Source: Anser cygnoides
Taxonomy: Eukaryota; Chordata; Aves; Anseriformes; Anatidae
Assembly (NCBI RefSeq): GCF_040182565.1
Contig: NC_089895.1
Span: forward strand, 7,486,001 to 7,550,000
Length of the DNA: 64,000 nucleotides
Direction of reading: 5' to 3'
Shown here: in pieces, positions 1 through 11,370 of the stretch
Layout of the letters: each line of letters starts with the position of its first letter
Numbering within the stretch: position 1 is the first letter of the stretch
The notes under the pieces: generated by a model
What the model saw: only the letters and a program-made list of their open reading frames with translations
Told to the model about the DNA's origin: nothing
The model's database searches: none
Translations under genes and position numbers: made by a program

Positions 1-258
1 GCTATGGAGCCGGGTGCCGAGGTGAGCTGGGAGCCACGGCTGTCCCGAGCGCGTCCCCCAGCTGCAGCCCGCGGCTGCCCCTAGCTCCCGACTGCAGCCC
101 CTCGGCCAGAGGACTCCCCGCACGCAGAAAGTGACACGGGGTAACACAGCGCTCTGTCCTTTACCAGGCTCCGCCACAAAGTGCTCATACGACCCAGAAA
201 AACTCAGTCTTGCAGAGAGAGAGCCAGATCTGCTCACGATAAGCAGTATTGTATTTCG

Positions 259-264
259 TTTATT
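259..264 (-). terminator. Possible poly(A) signal (AATAAA) on minus strand
   Basis: Plus-strand TTTATT reads AATAAA on the minus strand, about 300 bp beyond the stop at 559 of the unspliced alternative exon. It could serve an intronic-polyadenylation product, but single AATAAA hexamers are common by chance. No GU-rich downstream element was verified. Confidence 0.2.
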
Positions 265-558
265 GCCCTGGACCAGGGGGAGAGCCTTTGGAGCTGAGCT
301 AAAAACGGATCATCACAACCTAGCAGAGCACATACATTTATATCAAAACGAACACCACACAGTAGCTCTTCCCAACACGTTAAACCAAGCCGCATAGCTG
401 TACAGCGACTGATGGGAAGAAACTCTCGTTTCTTCCCCTCTCTGCCAGAAATGACTTCTCAGAAGAATAAATCTGCCAGAGGCAGAGCGCGGCTCTACGA
501 ACCCGAGCCGGCTACACAACCGCGGTCAGATGTACGGCGAGGTCACCGGGCTGCGCCT

Positions 559-801
559 TCAGCAGCCGCCAGCCCGGACCCCCACCTGGCCGCCGGCACC
601 CCCGCGCCCCCCGAGCCCACCACGTACCCGGCCTCTCTCGGGGGGGGCAACGCCGTACCCCGCGCGCCCCAGGTAGCAGCGGTAGCAGTTCCTCCACAGG
701 TAGCGGTAGTGGTTGCCGGCAGCCCCGCGGATGCCACCCAGAAAGCCAAAGCACCAGAGGAGCACCCAGACGTGCCTCTGCTCCTGCCCCATGGCGAGGA
801 G
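559..801 (-). CDS. Probable alternative first coding exon of MEGF6, or a 77-residue secreted ORF
   Basis: On the minus strand a long pyrimidine run ends in CTCCTTGCAG (AG at 803-802). It is followed by CTCCTCGCC and an ATG at 792-790 with ideal Kozak context. The ORF starts MGQEQRHVWVLLWCFGFLGG, a clear signal peptide, and continues NHYRYLWRNCYRCYLGRAGY. A GTACGT donor at 627-622 would end the exon at 628 after 55 codons; unspliced, the frame stops at about 559. The exon lies on the MEGF6 strand, upstream of the calcium-binding EGF exons expected to the left, so I read it as an alternative start that replaces the EMI module. I have an uncertain memory of a short human MEGF6 isoform with a similar start. 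As written the donor is phase 0, whereas exon 4 shows the next exon needs phase 1; see the finding on the G8 run at 640-647. A read-through alternative with the AATAAA at 259-264 is also possible. Confidence 0.55.
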   Translation of the reverse strand, partial: LLAMGQEQRHVWVLLWCFGFLGGIRGAAGNHYRYLWRNCYRCYLGRAGYGVAPPERGRVRGGLGGRGGAGGQVGVRAGGC

Positions 802-820
802 CTGCAAGGAGCGAAACAGC

Positions 821-995
821 AGGGGGGGAAAGAAAAAAAAAAAAAAGAAGAAGAAGAAGAAAAAAAAGAAGAAAAAAAAAAACACTCCACGAACTGCAGT
901 CCCGCAGCAAGATAAAGGCGAAAGAGCGTCAAGCGGCGGGAGGCGGAAAAAAAAATAAAAAAAAAAAAAAAGAAAAAAAGAAATTAAAAAAAGGA
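821..995. repeat. Polypurine (A/G) low-complexity tracts
   Basis: The plus strand has A/G runs at about 821-880 (GAA/AAG-rich) and 940-995 (A-rich), broken by about 60 mixed bases. On the minus strand these become a long pyrimidine tract that ends exactly at the acceptor of the alternative MEGF6 exon. Mirror-like purine runs of this kind can form triplex DNA. Confidence 0.85.
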
Positions 996-999
996 AGCA

Positions 1000-1480
1000 G
1001 GCACCGAACGAGCGCGCCCGGGGTGCGCTGTGCGCGCTGCCCCCGCCCCGCAGGTACGGGGCGAGCCCCGCAGGCGCCTCCCCCGGCCCCGGCGCCCCCC
1101 CGCGGAGCGAGGCAGCGGCGGCAGCCCCGGGGGGGGGGACGGGACGTGGGCGCCCACCCGGCTGGGCACGGAGCTGCCGCCAGGACGGACGGACGGACGG
1201 ACGGACGGACGCCCCCGGGCAGGCTGCCCAAACCCAGCTCCTCCGGGAAAATCCAAAGGCGCTGCGAGCCCCGACCTGCCCCCCCCCCCCCCCAAAATCA
1301 CCGGTACCCGGCCCTACAACGAGCCGCCCTCCGCCCTATTTCTGCTTTGTGGCAAATGGGAACATCTCCCCCGAGGTGCCCGGTGTTGGGCGGGCTCCTG
1401 CTGTCACCGCGCCCCCCGCAAGCAGCCCACGCCCGGGGAAGCCGCAGCCGAGAGCGAAAGCTGCCCTGCGTGTTTCCTAA
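1000..1480. promoter_or_regulatory. CpG-rich block, candidate promoter of the alternative MEGF6 transcript
   Basis: This stretch is visibly GC- and CpG-rich, unlike the AT-balanced sequence from 1500 onward. It contains a GGAC tetranucleotide repeat (about 1183-1210), a G9 run near 1129 and a C-run near 1280. Lying immediately 5' on the minus strand of the signal-peptide exon at 628-801, it is a natural promoter/5'-exon region for it. Overlapping ORFs in several frames here look like products of base composition. Confidence 0.4.
1183..1210. repeat. (GGAC)n tetranucleotide microsatellite
   Basis: About seven uninterrupted copies of GGAC sit inside the CpG-rich block. Confidence 0.9.
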
Positions 1481-1499
1481 AATTCTTCATCGGCGGAGC

Positions 1500-4400
1500 T
1501 AAATGAGGAACAGCCACCGAGAGCGTTACAGAGAAAACCGTAACGTTACCGTTTCCTGTAATAAGGAACCTCGCATTTTATTTTACCTTTTTCATTAAGC
1601 AAGAAGTAAGAATAGCTTATTGGATTTTCCAGAGGCGGGCTCCAAAGCCTCATTTAACTTTCTGGAATGTTTTGAAACAATGTGCTCGCGGGGTTGAGCC
1701 GGGGGGAAGAACGGGGCCTGCCACTCTGAGACATTTTAGAAGTATTATTTGGCTGTAGTAAAATTCCAAATTAAAACTTGTGGTTTAGGCTGCAATGAAT
1801 AGCATTCCACAGAAAATTTTGAAGCACTGCGAGAAGCCGAATCCAGGAGGAAAATAACAGTTTGAGGCTATTTCTGCAGCGGTTTCCGAAGGAAGGTGGA
1901 CTCGAGTCACGAGGCCCATTAGCAGATCGATCCAAGCAAGAGCAGCTTCCTAGCATCCCGTGGACCGCTTCAGCTCGCCCTAACATTCGCCCATTGTAAC
2001 AGTCCACATGCTTCTCATTAATATTTTGAATTCAACAAAAATATCCAACCCAAAAATTTGTCAGTTGCTTTGCAGAAGAAAAATGCAACGTTCCCAAAGG
2101 ATGCCACACATTTTTGGAAGCGACTGGCACGAGCGATGTCGGTGCAAAGCGTTGGTGTGACAGCACCCTACCTCGTCCACAAACGCCTGTCTGCCACCCC
2201 CCCGTGTCTGCTGGAGCCCCCACGGACACGTGTACGTGCAGCCGCATGCTGCCATCCCGCAGGAAGCCACTTTTAGATCTCCTAAATTCTTTGCCCATTT
2301 AAAAATATCACACCGCCAGACATCGTGAATTTTCCTTGCTGGCCAAAGAGCAGTTCCTGGGGAACACCCCTCTGCACGGCGACATTTAAGCCATTACAAT
2401 GGCCAGTGTTGACACTTTTCCTGTAAATGTTTTTAGTAGTGTCAACATGCAAAAATGAATGTTGCCACAGAGCTATGAAAAACGTTTTAGGCTGACTTCC
2501 TCCGTTCGGCAATGTTATTAACATTGTCTATATTAAATTATCCTTGCCTGGAATGCCTATGAATCACAGCGAGCGCAGTTCTCTGAGTGACTCCCCGGCT
2601 CTGCAAACACAAACCCACGCGACCTTTCCACTGGCTCCGTGACCCAGAAATTCCTCCTGGTCGGGCATACCCAGCTCCCTGCAAACACTTCTTGCCCTGC
2701 AGAAAGAAATGCTATCGTAGCTGCTGGCGCTCAACAAATGATGTGACAGACTTGTTCAATCTCATGTTTCCTTAGACTGCTAAAAAAAAAATAAATAAAT
2801 AAAGTCATGCGAGGCTCAGACGTTCCCCAACGGCTCTGTGGTGCAGCACATGTATCAAAGGCACTTCAGGCTTGAACATAAACTGAATCCTGCTTATGTA
2901 ATAAGTTATGCTTGGCCAGGTTTGAGCCAGCTCGAGCTTCCTTGTCACCTAATTAACTTCAGCTGATTAGGTACGACGAGCCGGTTTGAGTATGGTAACA
3001 CGTTCCAATCAGCAGCAAATCGTTCCGCCTTCCCGTGGCATTAGCTGGCCGACCACTGGCATCAAGAGGGGTTCTGTACGCAGCGGCTGAGCTGCACCAA
3101 ACCCTCACCGTCACGGACTTTCATTCAGCCTTAATTCTTAAATGAATTCTTAAAAGAACTAATTCTCAACAAAATGAATAAATTCTCACAAGAGCCCAAC
3201 CGAGTTACAACTGAGGATGCGGTACTTCCTAGTCCAACGGCGCGTTAGGTCCTGAAGTTCCTGAAGTTCCCTCGTCCCTGCACGGCCGCAGCTCAGCCAG
3301 CTGAGGTGAACGCGAGCGGCCGAGGCTTCAGCCAAAGGTACCCAGCTTCTGAACCAGGTTTCTTCTAACCAATTCTACAGTGAAAAGGAAACAGCCGAAC
3401 AGGCAGCGTGCGGAGCCCAGGAGGACGAGCAGCGTGAGACGACTTCCAGACGGGTGCTCGCACATCCCCGCCCAGCGAGGGCTGAGCGCTGGCTGTGTCC
3501 CACCGAGCCCCGTTGTGTCTTTGAGCTGCTTTGCCCTTCCGTGGGGATGCTGTCCCTGCCCCAGGGCTGGCTTGCCACCCTCAGCACCCTGGCTGCTACC
3601 ACGAGCAAGGTTTCCATCTTATTGATCAGGCGTAACCAAAGGAGATGCCACAGGATCAGCTGCGGCGAAGAAGGAATTGGGACAAACTGGAAAAGTCAGA
3701 AGGTTTTTGTTCTTCCAGTCTGAATTTCCTCTTTCGGTCAAGACATGGCTTGTTTCAAAGCAGCCATTGAGCCACCCTTGTTCCATTTCAAAGGGAATTA
3801 AATAGGGGAAAATTCCCACATATGGCATTCTGTAATGGCACCTGGGTTAGCAGCAGAGACCTGTTAACAGTCGCTGCTCTCAAAGTCCTCGTGGCCAACA
3901 TGGAGCCAGCAAAGGGGCCGAAATACTTAACCTCACTTTTTGAAGCCCCAGATGCTTTATTCAAGCTCCATCAGGATTTCTATCAAGAAAAGCCGAATAT
4001 TTTACAAACCGTAAACATTAATCAGTGCCTTTTGTCTTTTCTAAACTCCCCCATCTGTACAAACATGGATCTAATCCCATCCACTCTTCTTCGTGCGTGC
4101 ATTATCATCCAGAGTATTTGCAAAGAGTTTCTTATTTGGTGAAAAATAGGAAAAAAATAATGTAAAACATGTTCAGGAAGGTCCACCCACTGTCACAGAA
4201 GTAAGAGTGATGGAGGAGGGTGAAACACTCCTGAGACCAGGCCAAAGGGACACGCACAGGCTCTGCGGACACGACCAATTACAGGAACACATGCAGAGGG
4301 ATTCACATCGTCTCCCCTAAAAGAAAAAAAAAAAAAAATGGCAGAGGGGGAGGTACAGGGACAAAGAATTGTTTGTTTCCACCAAAATCCCGAACCTCTT

Positions 4401-7400
4401 TATCATCCGAGAAGTTGATCCCCGTCCGGGGAATTCTGGGGAAACTGAAAATATTTCAGCTTGGCTAAGATAAGGGTAGAGCTGTTTATTTCACACATCT
4501 CTACGGTGGTACGGAGCCAGGAAATACTTTTCAGTTATTTTCAACAAAACATGACAAATGTACCAAATTGGCAAGAAAGTGACATTTTTCTACAGAATTC
4601 TTTAATGTCCAAACCGATATCCACAGCAATGACTCTTTCCCAGTTTGTCAGTGATCTTAGTTAATTATTTTGAATTCTTTTGGACCTCTGCTAAGCAAAC
4701 CAGTGCTGAAAATATCTGAGAATGCCACCAAAACGCAGGACAACCCTACGCAGGCGACAGTGCAGTGGGAATTTTCGTGTTGTGCTAGGGAATACGCGAG
4801 CTTTGAATTCCTAGTCTGCAGGAACCTAGCAGAGGTGTCTTTCCCTGATATTTCAGTGAATCCTGGAACTGCAATATACTCCAAAAAATATATCTTGTTC
4901 TTGGCTCTGATAAGCAAATAGCTCTTTGCATTTTTCTGACTCTCAGCTCCAGCCGCCTCAAACACGCAGCACTTGCCCAGATGATAATTCCCAGGGAGAA
5001 CGGGATGGGAAATCTGCTCAGTGCATAACAGCCGAGGTTCGAGCTGCAGGAGGTGAAAAGTCCACTTGATGTAAGGCTTGCTCTGGGTACTGTGCTAACG
5101 CAAATCCCATTTTATGCTTTACAAACACAAAATTGTGCTGTCTTTTTCAGTCTGGTTGGGAAGCAGGAGATTTAAAGGGGAAGACGTGGAACAGTGTGAT
5201 GATACAGACTCCTGAGGAGAACATTCATCTCTTTTGAAGCAATGGAAACACAACCTCAAGAGACCCAAGATCTCACTCTGAAAGCTTCATTTTTACCCAC
5301 GTCAAGCTTTCCTTCTGTTACTGGTATCGTTCATACATCTAAGTGTGCAGCAGAACGAGGACACTTTTTCTAGATGACTGAACACCAAAAGCGTGCACGA
5401 TGTGTGAGAGAACAAGAAAACCCGAACGCCTCCCCTTCAGAAGCGTGGCTCAGTCGGCACAGCTCTGCAGCACGTGGCTTCTGGGCAGCCAGCACAAACG
5501 CGAAGCTCCAGACTTCACAGCCACACCTGAGACTCTGATGAGATACCAGTGTCCCCAGGGTCTAGGGCGAGAAGGCAACGTCGGAGACATCACAAGCCTC
5601 CTCTAAGAAGCATCAGCAAAATAATCCTCTACGTTTATCATTAGAAGAAACGTTTCTTCTCCGCAGACTGGCAACGCCATAGCGCTTTTTTATCACAGTG
5701 TCAAACTGCTTCCATGTACAATAGCAAACAATCCATCCTGAAGGTAATTCAAACAGCATGTGCACGAACGCGGGGAGGTGCATTGCGTTGCTCAGAGGTA
5801 ATCTTAAAAAAGATTAAATTAATGCTGAACAGCAGGAGGCTGCAGGCTCGGTAGCTGTGCTGGGAGAGGCACTCCAGGGCCCGTGACAGTGCCATTAGGA
5901 AACGACGCGGGCCTGGGGGGTCTCAGTGAGGGTCTTAGAAAGGGAATCAGGCAGCAGGCCCTGGCAGCCTAAAGTGCTGCTGGAAAATCATTTGTGTGTG
6001 AACATCAAGTAAAAAGGCAATGTATAGAGAAAGCAGGCACGAGGTTGTGCGAAGTCTGTGGCTGCTGCAGACATTACAACTACACGTTCTGCTCAAGCCA
6101 ATATCCCAGAACTTGGGCATCCTGGCCAAGCTTTACGTTCACATTCGTATTCCATTTTCCACTAGTATCCTGGCACTTGTCTTCCTAGCGGAAACAGTAG
6201 TGGGACAACTAATATTAACAGCAGAGGCTGATGAGATTTTATAAGTTTTACTCTCGTCTTCAATCAAAAGGGTAGACTTATGATACCTTTCCACTAAAAT
6301 TCCTTCAAGTAAACCCACACAAGTTGTCTGAATAGTATTAATCCAGTAAAGGCAAAACTAAAAGGCTGTGAAAATGAAAATATTCACATATTTTCTACTA
6401 ATTTTTCCGAATCAAATGCAGAATGAATCATGTAGCCCTACCTCCTTCCACAGCCATACCAATACCAGCAGCATTAATACCTTATTACAAGCATTTTTCA
6501 TTTCATTCATATCCGATGCCGTTTTGCATCAATTAAAAAGATGGAATTCTAAAACTACATCATTTCAAATATCAGGAGAGAATTCAGATTAATTGTGCGT
6601 TAATAGGCAGTAATTTAAGTAGAAGACAATTAGTACTTTCATTTTCTACAACATGATAGAAAAGAAATCTCTATTTAAAGTGACGGACGCCTCTGCTTAG
6701 CTTCTGCTCCCTCTGTCACCTCCAGTCACCATCATCATTTGAAAACTCGTTTCGGGGCAATAACGCAGCGGTGCACCGGGGAGGTCCTGAAGAACTGGGA
6801 CAGGTCCAGCAGGGAGGCCACCAGCGTCCCCACCGGCAGCGATAAGCTGGCTCTGTGCCACTGCAGTCCCCAGCAGACAGACCAGCCTCCCTCGCCCTTC
6901 TACACCAAGCCTCCTGAAGCCAAAGTTGTTTCCTCGCCCTGGTGGGGGCCATGCCTTTGAGGAACACATCACTTACATCAGCCTGCCTCCCAAACAGAGG
7001 TGAGCCAAAACCTCGCCGAACCGTCAGGCGAACGTGGAAAAATCGCACCCCGCTGCCTTCCTTGTTACTTCGCCACAGGCTCCCTCTACTCTTCGGCACA
7101 GCCCTGAGAGAAAATCCCGCAGCAGAAAAAGAATCTGGCGGGGAAGCAAAGATGCCACCTATGGGATCCGAACCAGGCCTGGCAGCTGGGGGCCCCCACA
7201 AAGCAGAACCTGAACTTCCCTCCTGACCGAGGCTGTGTTCTCCCCACAAGTCCACCTGGAAGCTATTAAGATGTACTGGAGACATTTTCCATTCAAGTGT
7301 TTTCATGCCTCACCAAAATACATGATAGCCACTTTAATTAGTCAAAAAAAAAAAAAAGACTGTATGCTGCCAAGGTTCCCGTGCACAATATCAGCTGGCT

Positions 7401-10400
7401 ACAGGAGCCCAGGCTAACAGACCCAGAGCTCAGCACCCTGCAGAGTGAGCCCAGGACTCAGCTCCCAGGCTTCTCAGGAAGCCTCACGGACCTCCTGGCC
7501 AGGGAGCCTCCAGGGGACAAGGGCTTCTCTCACCAACTGGGCTGCAAAACCCCTGTCCCACACAGAATACGCATCCTAGGGAACAATCCTGCATGTTCAG
7601 CTGGAAACACCAGTCCCTGCAACAACTGCCAACACCTCCTGCACGCCGGACAGGAGCAGGACCAGAGACTGGCAGAGAGACTGCAAGGAGGGAACCGTTG
7701 GGCTGCATCAGTGTCAGGCCGTTCTTTTATCTCCAGTGACAGACCAAAATCAACCCCAGATTAGGAAATGCTAAGTTTCAGTTGGACATGTGAAATATAT
7801 GGGGAGATTTCAAGAAGATGTATCAGTTGCTGGCAAATTCTTGACGTTTGGCACTAAACAAGGCACTCTGAAAATGTATTTGTACTTCAGAAGCTACTTT
7901 TTTTGTTCTGTAGAGAAGCATTTCCTTCTTAAAGTTGAAAAATGGAGACAAATGCCGTTTTAAGGCATTTGGTCTGGATAGAAGAATAATGAGCTGTACC
8001 TTTGCCAAAAATGCATGCTTCAGCCATACTGTACTCTGTACATTTCCTTCTGCTACTGCAGATAAATCTCCAGCTCCTTTTGCTCACCGAGTGCTGATGG
8101 AGCTCCGTGTCTGCTGGGAGCCAGCCCCGCTTCCATCTGCTCCCAGCCTGCCCCAAAGCCTGCATCGACGGCCAAACCGGCACCGAATGCTTCGAGGAAG
8201 GGGCAAGCAGAGGGCAGGCCCACGAGACGGAGAGCGGGTGGTGGGCGATGGGCGCGGGGAGAGGGCGATGGGCGCGGGGAGAGGGCGATGGGCGCGGGGA
8301 GAGGGCGATGGGCGCGGGGAGAGGGCGATGGGCGCGGGGAGAGGGCGATGGGCGCGGGGAGAGGGCGATGGGCGCGGGGAGAGGGCGATGGGCGCGGGGA
8401 GAGGGCGATGGGCGCGGGGAGAGGGCGATGGGCGCGGGGAGGGCGATGGGCGCGGGGAGAGGGCGACGCATTTGGGCAGCCTGCAGGTAGCCCAGCACCC
8501 AGACAGCGATGCAGGCGCTGGCAGCACATCAGGAAGGACGGATGCAGGCAGTGTCGAGGTGAGCAGCCGCTGCAGTACTTGAGGTCCTCCCCTCTGCATC
8601 CCGCGCGTCCCGGCCGAGGCGCTGGGGCCGTGGCACCGCCGCCCTCTGCGGCTGCCCCCGGCCGCCCCCAGCCCCGGGGGAGGCAGCCCCTGAGCGGGCT
8701 CAAAGCAAGGCCGGTGTGATCCTGGAGCACCCACGTCCCGTTCCCTGGGCATTCAGCGCCCGAGACCTCGTTCACGCACGTGTCACTGGCTCACGGTACC
8801 CACTTGGTTTCTGCGCCCACCGCAGTCCACGCTACCAAATCCCAGCGCAGGCATTGCTCACGCAGGTACAGGCACCAACATTCACGTTCTGCACGCTTGA
8901 CCAAAACGCTTCGTCGAACGCTAATGGGCTATTATAGGGCTTCTGAAATGAGCCTGGAGAAAGTAGAGACAGGAGTTTCATCTTTTTTCGTGAACTGAGC
9001 TTTTAGAAATAAACTCTAATGTATGTCTTATGTATAAGAAAAAATTCCACCTACAGAAAATTAATATTCTGGATAAGAAAAAAAAAATCACCTGCTTTAG
9101 AATTTAACAGAAATCTCTGACTTGTACATTGCCTATCAAGAGATTCGCAGAAGATCTCAAATCCTGGCAGGCGGAGACTGCAGACAGGCAGCTTGTTTTC
9201 TGCTTTTCCCAAACTCATGAATCAAAAGGACTGACAAAAATTACATTTTGTACTCTTTGAGGTCTGCTGGGCAGATTACCTCAGTTTTTCTCTAACTGCC
9301 AAGCAGCAGCTTCTCCTGTCCGTGGAAAGATGCTGCACGGAAAACCTCTGTGCAAAGGCACCGGGCCTTGGCTATCTCAAAACATCTGCCAGCACAAGAA
9401 GGACATTTTGCCTGGCAGTCTTCTGGGTGCTGGCTTCCTGTTCCCCCAAGGCTAACGAATCGTGTGATTAGCCTGTAATTAATAACTTCCATCCTCTTTA
9501 TCCACATCAAAACTGGACTGACGTGGCTGTCTGGGCTCAGAGCTCCCTAGCTACTTCTGAAACAGACTGTGCAGGTTTTGTTTTACTTTTCAGAAATCCT
9601 AAGACCTGCTAGAGCTTAGCAAAATCCCCAAGGGTTTGTACTTGCTTAATCCTCTCACTGCAGCTACCCGCCAGGGTTAGGAACTCCACAGCTCATTCCA
9701 GATGCTTTGTGTGAGACAAAGGTTTCCAGGGCTGTCCTGCAACAACTTCACCTGCTCTCTTAAAATGGATTTTCACACCACAGGTGTGATTTCTATGAGA
9801 TGCAACAGCCTAAACGCAGTATCTGTTTGAAAAAGAATGGTATGTTACTGTCACAACCGTAAGAAGAATAGGTTTTTAAACCAGTTCTGGAAAATAGCTC
9901 TGCATCAGTTAGAGGCTTTCCTGTTTTCATCAAAGATCTGGCAAAACTTACAGTTACTGTCCTACTGTGAACTGCTCTCAGGACGGATGCCAGCTCTGGC
10001 AGACACACAACCAGGTGACACGACAGCCTGTGTTTTACATGCAGGAAAGTAATTCAAAGTGCTGTGAGTGCTGCTTACAAATACAAGGTAAAACTCTTGT
10101 TCCTCTGCCCATTGCTCCCGCAACCATCATCACAGTTTTCATTCACACAAACAGCAACTGCAGCTGGACGCATTGGGCAATACTGGGTTTCAAAGAAAGG
10201 CTTGCCGACTTGTTAAGGGAAGCAGAGGAGGAATTAAGAAGCATGACCCTGCAGGATTGTGCAGAACTTAGAGGGAGCTCGAGAATTTGAAACCCAGCTG
10301 ATGTTTTAGGAGCTAAAAGGGCAGCAGCTCTGGCAGGAACATCCGTCCTGCTGGGCTAGGCAAGGAAAGGCTTCCACAATGGAAGTAACCCTGCAAGATC

Positions 10401-11079
10401 ATTCAGAGAAGTGCCTCCTGGGCACTGCCTCGTGCTTCGGAGGCACACGGTGGCAAAATCCAGCTGGCTGGACAAGCACAAGTCACGGAGGGTCCTGCGC
10501 TGAAGAGCTGACCTGTCCAGAAGGGAGCCTGAGCTGGAGGGGCTCTGTGACTTTCCTGGGTTGCTGAATGCAACTGAAGTCTAGCACATTAGAAGGTTTT
10601 AAATTATTGCTATTATTTAAACAGACTTTTTTTTTATAAGGCTCCCTTTAATCTTTCAAGTGGACACAATTTAAGCAGTTTCCACATAAACTGTAAGTTT
10701 CCCCAGAAGCACAGAGAGCAGGACTTACCCTTGCCTTCATGTTTTGTAAAAATAAGCATTGTGGTTACGCTCTACAAACACTACTTTCAAAATTTTAAAG
10801 CTTGTATTTATCAAAGCGTTATGAAACTTCCTTTCCCTCTGACTGAAGCATGCAAGCCATAAATAAAACGAAGAGCATCCCTCATGCCCGAACTCACACG
10901 GTTCTCCAAGATCTCCAGACAAAGGATACCTGCATGGGATAATTTTTCACAAGGGGAAAAAAATAAAAATAAAAAAAAAGTGTCCAAGGATACTGACGAG
11001 CAAGCTGAAGGCTCGGAAAGGAAAGGCACTTTGCAGGCCCAGCCTGCTCCCACGCTTCCGTCCTCGCTCCCTGTGGGTT
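1500..11079 (-). other. MEGF6 intron (left half of the large intron)
   Basis: No exon could be supported on either strand. The stretch holds ordinary intronic sequence, short A-runs (about 7344-7358) and the 20-bp minisatellite at 8242-8466. I looked on the minus strand for EGF-type cysteine patterns and saw none, consistent with the remaining EGF exons lying left of position 1. Confidence 0.6.
8242..8466. repeat. 20-bp GC-rich minisatellite, about 11 copies
   Basis: Eleven near-perfect tandem copies share the 17-bp core GGCGATGGGCGCGGGGA, mostly as a 20-bp unit; the last spacing is 2 bp shorter. Copies are otherwise virtually identical, implying recent expansion or homogenisation. The array opens long spurious ORFs on both strands (Arg/Gly-rich and Pro/Ala-rich). 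Confidence 0.97.
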
Positions 11080-11086
11080 CCCTGCT

Positions 11087-11158
11087 GACCCTGGAAACCA
11101 AGCATGGGTCGCCTCGTGCCAGGCCTACAGGCTCCACCGACGCTTGGTTTCCACGGTC
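11087..11158 (-). ncRNA. MIR551A: miR-551 family microRNA precursor, inside MEGF6 intron
   Basis: On the minus strand the RNA folds into a hairpin of about 23 base pairs with few mismatches. The 5' arm starts GACCGUGGAAACCAAGC and pairs with the 3' arm GCUUGGUUUCCAGGGUC. The 3' arm at 11112-11092 starts with GCGACCCA, containing the miR-551 seed CGACCCA, and ends CUUGGUUUCCA. Compared with human miR-551a as I remember it, it differs only at positions 9-10; position 9 agrees with miR-551b and the 3' end with miR-551a. Human MIR551A also lies within MEGF6 on the same strand, so position and sequence agree. It is probably processed from the MEGF6 primary transcript. Exact Drosha ends are not visible. 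Confidence 0.9.
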
Positions 11159-11327
11159 GGGTGCAGCTCGTGTCGAGGGACTCCAGGAAAACGGCCCCCA
11201 GAGAGGCGTCTTGCTGTTCTCCGCTTCACTCGGATGTTTGCCGAAGTGCCATGTGCGTGCAAATAAATCCAACGGGAAACCTCTTACAAGACTTCCATTA
11301 AAATTACCTGTTATTATGTAGTCTCAG

Positions 11328-11370
11328 ATTATCAGAGACTCAAGATTATCAGAGTCTCAGGTTATCAGAA
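11328..11370. repeat. Short imperfect tandem repeat (about 16 bp, 3 copies)
   Basis: Three degenerate copies of a unit like AGATTATCAGAGACTCA follow each other about 170 bp from the miR-551 hairpin. No function is evident. Confidence 0.75.

Noticed and set aside
4..30. Plus-strand ATGGAGCCGGGTGCCGAG followed by GTGAGC at the left edge, resembling a first exon with donor
   Set aside because: Only six codons, no upstream context in the window and no homology. A short ATG plus GTGAGC is expected by chance in GC-rich DNA.
412..1506. Plus-strand ORFs with Lys/Glu tracts and Arg/Pro-rich sequence (167, 159 and 158 codons)
   Set aside because: They arise from purine tracts and CpG-rich DNA; the supported coding exon here is on the minus strand.
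8053..8775. Long minus-strand ORFs (240 and 222 codons) and plus-strand ORFs through 7935-8719
   Set aside because: They are the translated 20-bp minisatellite in different frames (Pro/Ala/His or Arg/Gly repeats), with no domain or splice support.
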